Positions 30,330 to 34,889 of a stretch of 34,889 bases of DNA are shown here, in pieces. Made by a program: the position numbers and the translations under genes. Source of the stretch: a virus. Each line of letters starts with the position of its first letter. Position 1 is the stretch's first letter. The stretch spans positions 1-34,889 of IMG/VR virus record IMGVR_UViG_3300023179_000292; one strand, 5' to 3'. The notes beneath the pieces were generated by a model, which searched no databases, had not been told where the DNA came from, and saw only the letters and a list, made by a program, of their open reading frames with translations.

Positions 30330-33300
30330 ATGGCAAATACAAATCCTGGTGGTTTGGACTTAAATGTAAGTCCATATTTCGATGACTATGATGAAGATAA
30401 AAAGTTTACAAGAGTTCTTTATCGTCCTGGACGCGCAGTTCAGGCTAGAGAACTCACACAAGCGCAAACTTATCAACAAGCACAAATTCGTCGATTTGCA
30501 GATTATTTTTTCAAACAAGGTTCAATTATTGATGGCTGTGAAGTTAAGCTAGATACAAATTTAGATTTTGTAAAAATTCAAACAAATTATAATGGTTCTG
30601 AGGTTGATGTTGAAGATTTTAAAGGCAAAATTATTTATGGTGCTAATAGTGGACTTAAAGCATATTGTGGCATTGTTTCCGATCTAGAAAATGAGGATCC
30701 AAAAACTTTATTCATTAATTATCTTTCTACTGGCTCAGTCGTGCTTACAACCAATGTGGCTCCTATCACATTAGTTTCAGGCAATACTATTACATTTTCT
30801 ACAGGCAATACTGCAACAATTGAAGCCGGTTTTATAGATCCAATTAGTGGAACATGTAAAATTCTTGTTTCAAATGTTACGGGAATACTCACAACAACAA
30901 CAGCAAACACAGTATCAAACACCGGATCAATAATTTCAATCAGCGTTAGTGATGTAAATGATAGAAGGTCTAATACAGTTTTTTTGAATTCTGATACACT
31001 TTTCACCAAAGATGTGACATCAAGGGCATATGCCTTAGCCGCAACATCAAGGGCCACAATTAATGTTGTAGATGAAGGTTTGTCTACGCAAAAAATATAT
31101 CTTAAAGGATCTAAAGTAACTATTAAAGAAGGTGTCATGTGGACATCTGACCATTTCGTAAAAAATTCAGAACAAACTATTATTCTTGATAAGTATAAAA
31201 ATGTTCCATCATATAAAGTTGGTCTTGTGCCAGTCAAAACTTTTGTAGATCACATTGCCGATACAAGTTTATTAGATAATTCTCAAGGAACACCTAACTT
31301 TCAAGCACCTGGAGCCGATCGATTAAAAATTGATGTATCTCTTGCTAAAGTTGCATTAGGTCAAGCAACAGATGAAAATGAATTCATCACAATGGTCGAA
31401 ATCGAAGATGGATCAATTCGCGAGAAAAAAAGCACATCCGTAGAAAGAAAACTTGAAAGTGAGATTGCAAAAAGAACTTTTGAAGAATCTGGCGATTACA
31501 CACTCAATGATCCTTTGATTTATATCAGAGAACATTTACTCATTAATGACAATAACGGTAAATATAGTTCAAATAATGGAGGTCAGAATGATTTTCTTTT
31601 AGCTGAAATTGATCCTTTTGTAAGTTATGTTTCTGGTTATAGAAATGAAACATTTCTGAAAAATTCTGTACCAATTCTAAAAGGTTTAGATACTGAATAT
31701 AGAGAACAGACAAAAACTCAAATTAATTATGGCCAATACATCGAAGTAAGAGAATTGGTTGGCGCATGGGATTTTATGGAAGGCACTAAAGTTGATCTAT
31801 ATGATACTGCTCAACAAGTTATAACAAAAGATTATTGGTCCGCCGCATCATTGTCAGGATCAAAAATTGGTGAAGCAAGAGTTAGAGCAATTGAGCATGT
31901 CAGCGGAGTTCATGGTGTGGCATCGGCAACATATTATTTGTATTTGTATGAAATGACAATGAATGCAAATAAAAATTTTGCAGATGTTCGATCAATTTAT
32001 GATTCAGCAACTCCGTCAAGATTTGCTGACGTTGTATTGAGTCCAGCTGGAAATGCAGTATTAAATGAATCATCTTTTAATACTTTAATTTTTAAATTGC
32101 CCTATGATGCAATTAAAACAATTCGTGATGATCAACAAAACATTGAAAGCCAATTTAGATTTAAAAAGAAATTTTCAATTACTTTTAACTCTGGAATTGC
32201 AACAATTTCGTCAACTGATTCATCAGAAACTTTTGTCGGAACAGGTGAACTGAGTGATACACAGAAAAATGAATTTTACATGGCGGTTGTCACAAACGGC
32301 GGGGCAAATGTTGAAACTACATCACTTTCGGGCACAGTGACAGTATCAGCGAGTTCAAATGCAGTTACGGGAACTAGTACATCATTTACGACACAAGTTA
32401 ATATTGGCGATGTTTTAAAAATTAACAGCTTGAATAGAAAAGTTTCTTCAATTTCAAATAATACGTTTTTAAATCTTGAAGACGTTCATACAACTGGAGC
32501 AACATCAAATACGTTTACTAAAATTTTACCTGCAGGTGCAATAATACCATTGACAAATTTTGGTGGCACTGGATCTGAAAGAAGTGTTAACATTCCATCT
32601 CCTGGTACGGCTGTTGTTGACATAAAAGAAAATGCAACATTTACTGCCGACGTAATTACAACAATGGATCGCATAAATGCGAGAGAGAAAAAGAAAACAC
32701 TTGTATATCAAGCAACAGCAAATATAAATCCTGATGTTCATTCAAATGGTAAAACAGGACCTTTTAGCTTAGGATATGGTGACGTATATCAAATTCATGC
32801 AATTTATCAGTCATCAAATTTTAGCACTGCTGCTACAACTTCTAATACAGATGTAACTTCAAATTATAAATTTGATAATGGGCAGCGAGATTATGCATAC
32901 GAACATGCAACAATTACTCCGAATCCTGGTGTAACTCCCACAGGAAGACTTCTTGTTGTGTTTGATCATTTCACGCATGACACAACACAGGGCGTCGGCT
33001 ATTTTTCAGTTGATTCTTATCCTGTAAATGATTCGGCGGCATCAAATACAACAATTACAACAGCGACCATTAGTCAATTCAGAAGTCCAATTTCAGGTAC
33101 ATTATACAAATTGCGCGATTGTGTGGATTTTAGACCAATTAAAACTGCAAACACTTCATTGAACCCAATTGATACAGGAACGTATCAAGTTCCAGTAGGC
33201 GGTTTACATATACCAACTTCTCTGTCCGATTTTGATGCAGACTTGATTTATTATAAAGGAAGAATTGGCAAATTATTCATCACAACTCTTGGCGCATTTG

Positions 33301-34889
33301 GTATCAATAACGGCAAACCCGCAAGTAAAAATAATTCAAATCCAACAATACCTCCAAAATTACCTGACACACTTGAACTAGCCCAATTAAATATACCACC
33401 TTATCCATCTGAGCCTAAAGATGTAAAAATTACACTGTTTAAAAATAGACGATATACTATGGCCGACATTGGTCAAATTAATGATAAAGTCCAAAGACTT
33501 GAATATTTTACAACTTTGAATTTTTTAGAAAAACAAGCACAACAATCAACACTTTTAGATGATGCCGGCCTTGATCGATTTAAAAATGGCATTCTTGTTG
33601 ACGCATTTACTGGGCATTCAGTTGGAAATGTTTTAAGCCCAGATTATGCAGCAGCGATTAATAAACAAGAAAGATATTTAACTTGTTTACAAGACAATGC
33701 AAATTCTATAGCAGTGAGATATAATAGCACAACATCTACAACCACAAAAACGGTTGGAAATAAAGTTATGCTGCCTTATACACAAGTTGTTGCTACAGAT
33801 TTAAATCAGCCCTATGCGTCAAAACAAATTAGACTAACTGAAGAACTCCAATACATATGGGAAGGCGATTTAAGAATTGTACCATTTGCAGACAATTGGA
33901 TAAACACGACAAATGATACAACAAAAAATATTGTTTATAACGACAATGGTGATTCGGATAATTGGGCTAGTCTTGTTAACGCATGGAATACTGAAATTGC
34001 GCCATTGACAAACCATATTGTTGGAACACCTGCAACAAGCACAAGAGCGGAAACAACTCAATTGGGTGATTTTAGAATCACCGAGCAAGTTGCAACAACA
34101 ACAACGACACTCCGAGGATTTCAACAATTAGCTTCAGGCACTCAACAAACCGTTCCTCAGAGAATTAGTGGTGATAGAGTTGTAGACATTGTAGCATCAC
34201 AATTTATCAGATCTAGAGATTTTATAATTCATGCCACTGGATTGAAAAACAATACAAGAGTTTATGCATATTTTGATAATGAAAACGTTACTCAAAATTG
34301 CAAACAAATTAGACTTTTAGGAGCAACAACAACAATTGAATCTTTCAATGATCTTTATAATAATAATGGTATATTGACTGGCGAAGGCACATCTTGGGAA
34401 AAGATTGCAGATGGAGCTAGTGCTCAGCCTTTTTATGTAAAAAATAATGAAATTTATATCATCTTTACTGTGCCTCAAAATAAATTTTATGTTGGACAAA
34501 GAGAATTTAAAATCACAGACAATGAAATCAATAATGATGGCTTAGCACTTACTTTTGCGAAGAATACGTTATTTGCACAGGGGCTTACACAAGTTAAAAG
34601 TGATATAACAATCAACACAAGACCATTTAATGCTTCATTTAATTCAGCGACCAATAGAAGAACTACTCAGACATCAACATCCTCATCAAACCGAACACTT
34701 TCTGGAATAGTTTCTACTGCTGAGCCAATTGTGCCAGTTGTAAATAACATTACAAATAATTTTATAACACAAAGAATTGAAGCAACGGATCAAGTTACTG
34801 TTAATCAAGTCAATGACATTGTAAGTAGGGCTGTTGCAGGCATTCCAATAAATGCGCCAACAGATTTAACTGCTGTAAATAATCGATTA
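30330..34889 (+). CDS. Giant DUF4815-type virion structural protein (3' end cut)
   Basis: An open frame of 1520 codons running off the window. It begins MANTNPGGLDLNVSPYFDDY, then KFTRVLYRPGRAVQARELTQAQTYQQAQIRRFADYFFKQGSIIDGCEV, the hallmark of DUF4815 proteins, large structural proteins that follow gp8 in marine T4-like phages. They are thought to belong to the baseplate or its fibre attachment. Later features are ILKGLDTEYREQT, TLYKLRDCVDFRP near residue 930, a beta-rich middle with Gly/Ser/Thr turns, and a C-terminal NNITNNFITQRIEATDQVTVNQV stretch suited to a trimeric fibre. There is no convincing ribosome-binding site within 17 bases of gp8's stop, so reinitiation after gp8 is expected. 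A gp10-like role by position is possible. It was missed by simple frame searches because it lacks a stop in the window. Confidence 0.85.
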   Translation, partial: MANTNPGGLDLNVSPYFDDYDEDKKFTRVLYRPGRAVQARELTQAQTYQQAQIRRFADYFFKQGSIIDGCEVKLDTNLDFVKIQTNYNGSEVDVEDFKGKIIYGANSGLKAYCGIVSDLENEDPKTLFINYLSTGSVVLTTNVAPITLVSGNTITFSTGNTATIEAGFIDPISGTCKILVSNVTGILTTTTANTVSNTGSIISISVSDVNDRRSNTVFLNSDTLFTKDVTSRAYALAATSRATINVVDEGLSTQKIYLKGSKVTIKEGVMWTSDHFVKNSEQTIILDKYKNVPSYKVGLVPVKTFVDHIADTSLLDNSQGTPNFQAPGADRLKIDVSLAKVALGQATDENEFITMVEIEDGSIREKKSTSVERKLESEIAKRTFEESGDYTLNDPLIYIREHLLINDNNGKYSSNNGGQNDFLLAEIDPFVSYVSGYRNETFLKNSVPILKGLDTEYREQTKTQINYGQYIEVRELVGAWDFMEGTKVDLYDTAQQVITKDYWSAASLSGSKIGEARVRAIEHVSGVHGVASATYYLYLYEMTMNANKNFADVRSIYDSATPSRFADVVLSPAGNAVLNESSFNTLIFKLPYDAIKTIRDDQQNIESQFRFKKKFSITFNSGIATISSTDSSETFVGTGELSDTQKNEFYMAVVTNGGANVETTSLSGTVTVSASSNAVTGTSTSFTTQVNIGDVLKINSLNRKVSSISNNTFLNLEDVHTTGATSNTFTKILPAGAIIPLTNFGGTGSERSVNIPSPGTAVVDIKENATFTADVITTMDRINAREKKKTLVYQATANINPDVHSNGKTGPFSLGYGDVYQIHAIYQSSNFSTAATTSNTDVTSNYKFDNGQRDYAYEHATITPNPGVTPTGRLLVVFDHFTHDTTQGVGYFSVDSYPVNDSAASNTTITTATISQFRSPISGTLYKLRDCVDFRPIKTANTSLNPIDTGTYQVPVGGLHIPTSLSDFDADLIYYKGRIGKLFITTLGAFGINNGKPASKNNSNPTIPPKLPDTLELAQLNIPPYPSEPKDVKITLFKNRRYTMADIGQINDKVQRLEYFTTLNFLEKQAQQSTLLDDAGLDRFKNGILVDAFTGHSVGNVLSPDYAAAINKQERYLTCLQDNANSIAVRYNSTTSTTTKTVGNKVMLPYTQVVATDLNQPYASKQIRLTEELQYIWEGDLRIVPFADNWINTTNDTTKNIVYNDNGDSDNWASLVNAWNTEIAPLTNHIVGTPATSTRAETTQLGDFRITEQVATTTTTLRGFQQLASGTQQTVPQRISGDRVVDIVASQFIRSRDFIIHATGLKNNTRVYAYFDNENVTQNCKQIRLLGATTTIESFNDLYNNNGILTGEGTSWEKIADGASAQPFYVKNNEIYIIFTVPQNKFYVGQREFKITDNEINNDGLALTFAKNTLFAQGLTQVKSDITINTRPFNASFNSATNRRTTQTSTSSSNRTLSGIVSTAEPIVPVVNNITNNFITQRIEATDQVTVNQVNDIVSRAVAGIPINAPTDLTAVNNRL

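Noticed and set aside
30719-31237. Minus-strand open frame of 172 residues
   Set aside because: Antisense to the clearly coding DUF4815 protein, with no ribosome-binding site or recognisable motif.

Overview
This window is a piece of a T4-like (contractile-tailed) bacteriophage genome, AT-rich by eye and almost fully coding. The diagnosis rests on recognisable T4 gene families: late-transcription coactivator gp33, helicase loader gp59, single-stranded DNA-binding protein gp32, head-completion protein gp4, and baseplate/tail proteins gp48, gp53, gp27, gp5, gp25, gp6, gp7 and gp8. A short gp33, a gp5 without its lysozyme domain, a gp32 without cysteines and a giant DUF4815-type structural protein fit the marine/freshwater branch (cyanophage- or pelagiphage-like) better than the enterobacterial T-evens. 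No photosynthesis gene or tRNA is seen, so the host cannot be named.

Layout. (1) 1-7688, + strand: a tightly overlapping carbohydrate cassette. It holds two cupins, a DUF6165 protein, a sugar C-methyltransferase, an unrecognised protein and a glycosyltransferase-like protein, a WavE-like protein, a KdsC-like HAD phosphatase, a PfkB-family kinase, a nucleotidyltransferase fused to an RpiB-type sugar-phosphate isomerase, and a short GDPD-like protein. Together they could make and attach a nucleotide-activated, C-methylated sugar. (2) 7728-9764, + strand: a small unknown gene, then gp33-gp59-gp32 in the T4 order, closed by a rho-independent hairpin. (3) 9808-17456, - strand, read right to left: gp4, a conserved T4-like virion protein, a tail-tube-fold protein, a tail-assembly-chaperone-like protein with a -1 frameshift extension, a holin-like membrane protein, and a 1511-residue tape-measure-like protein carrying a GH24 lysozyme domain. 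(4) 17484-34889, + strand: the baseplate operon gp48-gp53-gp27-(P-loop kinase)-(77 aa)-gp5-(59 aa histone-H1-like)-gp25-gp6-gp7-gp8-DUF4815 protein, the last cut by the window end.

How it works together. gp33 and an exact TATAAATA box before gp8 point to T4-type late transcription of the virion genes. The best structural discovery is at 14972-15041 (minus strand): slippery heptamer AAATTTT, a 9-nt spacer holding the frame-0 stop, and a long near-perfect stem-loop. A 66-codon -1 frame follows and ends exactly at the next start codon. This is a textbook -1 programmed frameshift just upstream of the tape-measure gene. The most novel metabolic content is the nucleotidyltransferase-RpiB fusion inside a complete-looking sugar-activation cassette.

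No stretch longer than about 130 bases lacks a gene.
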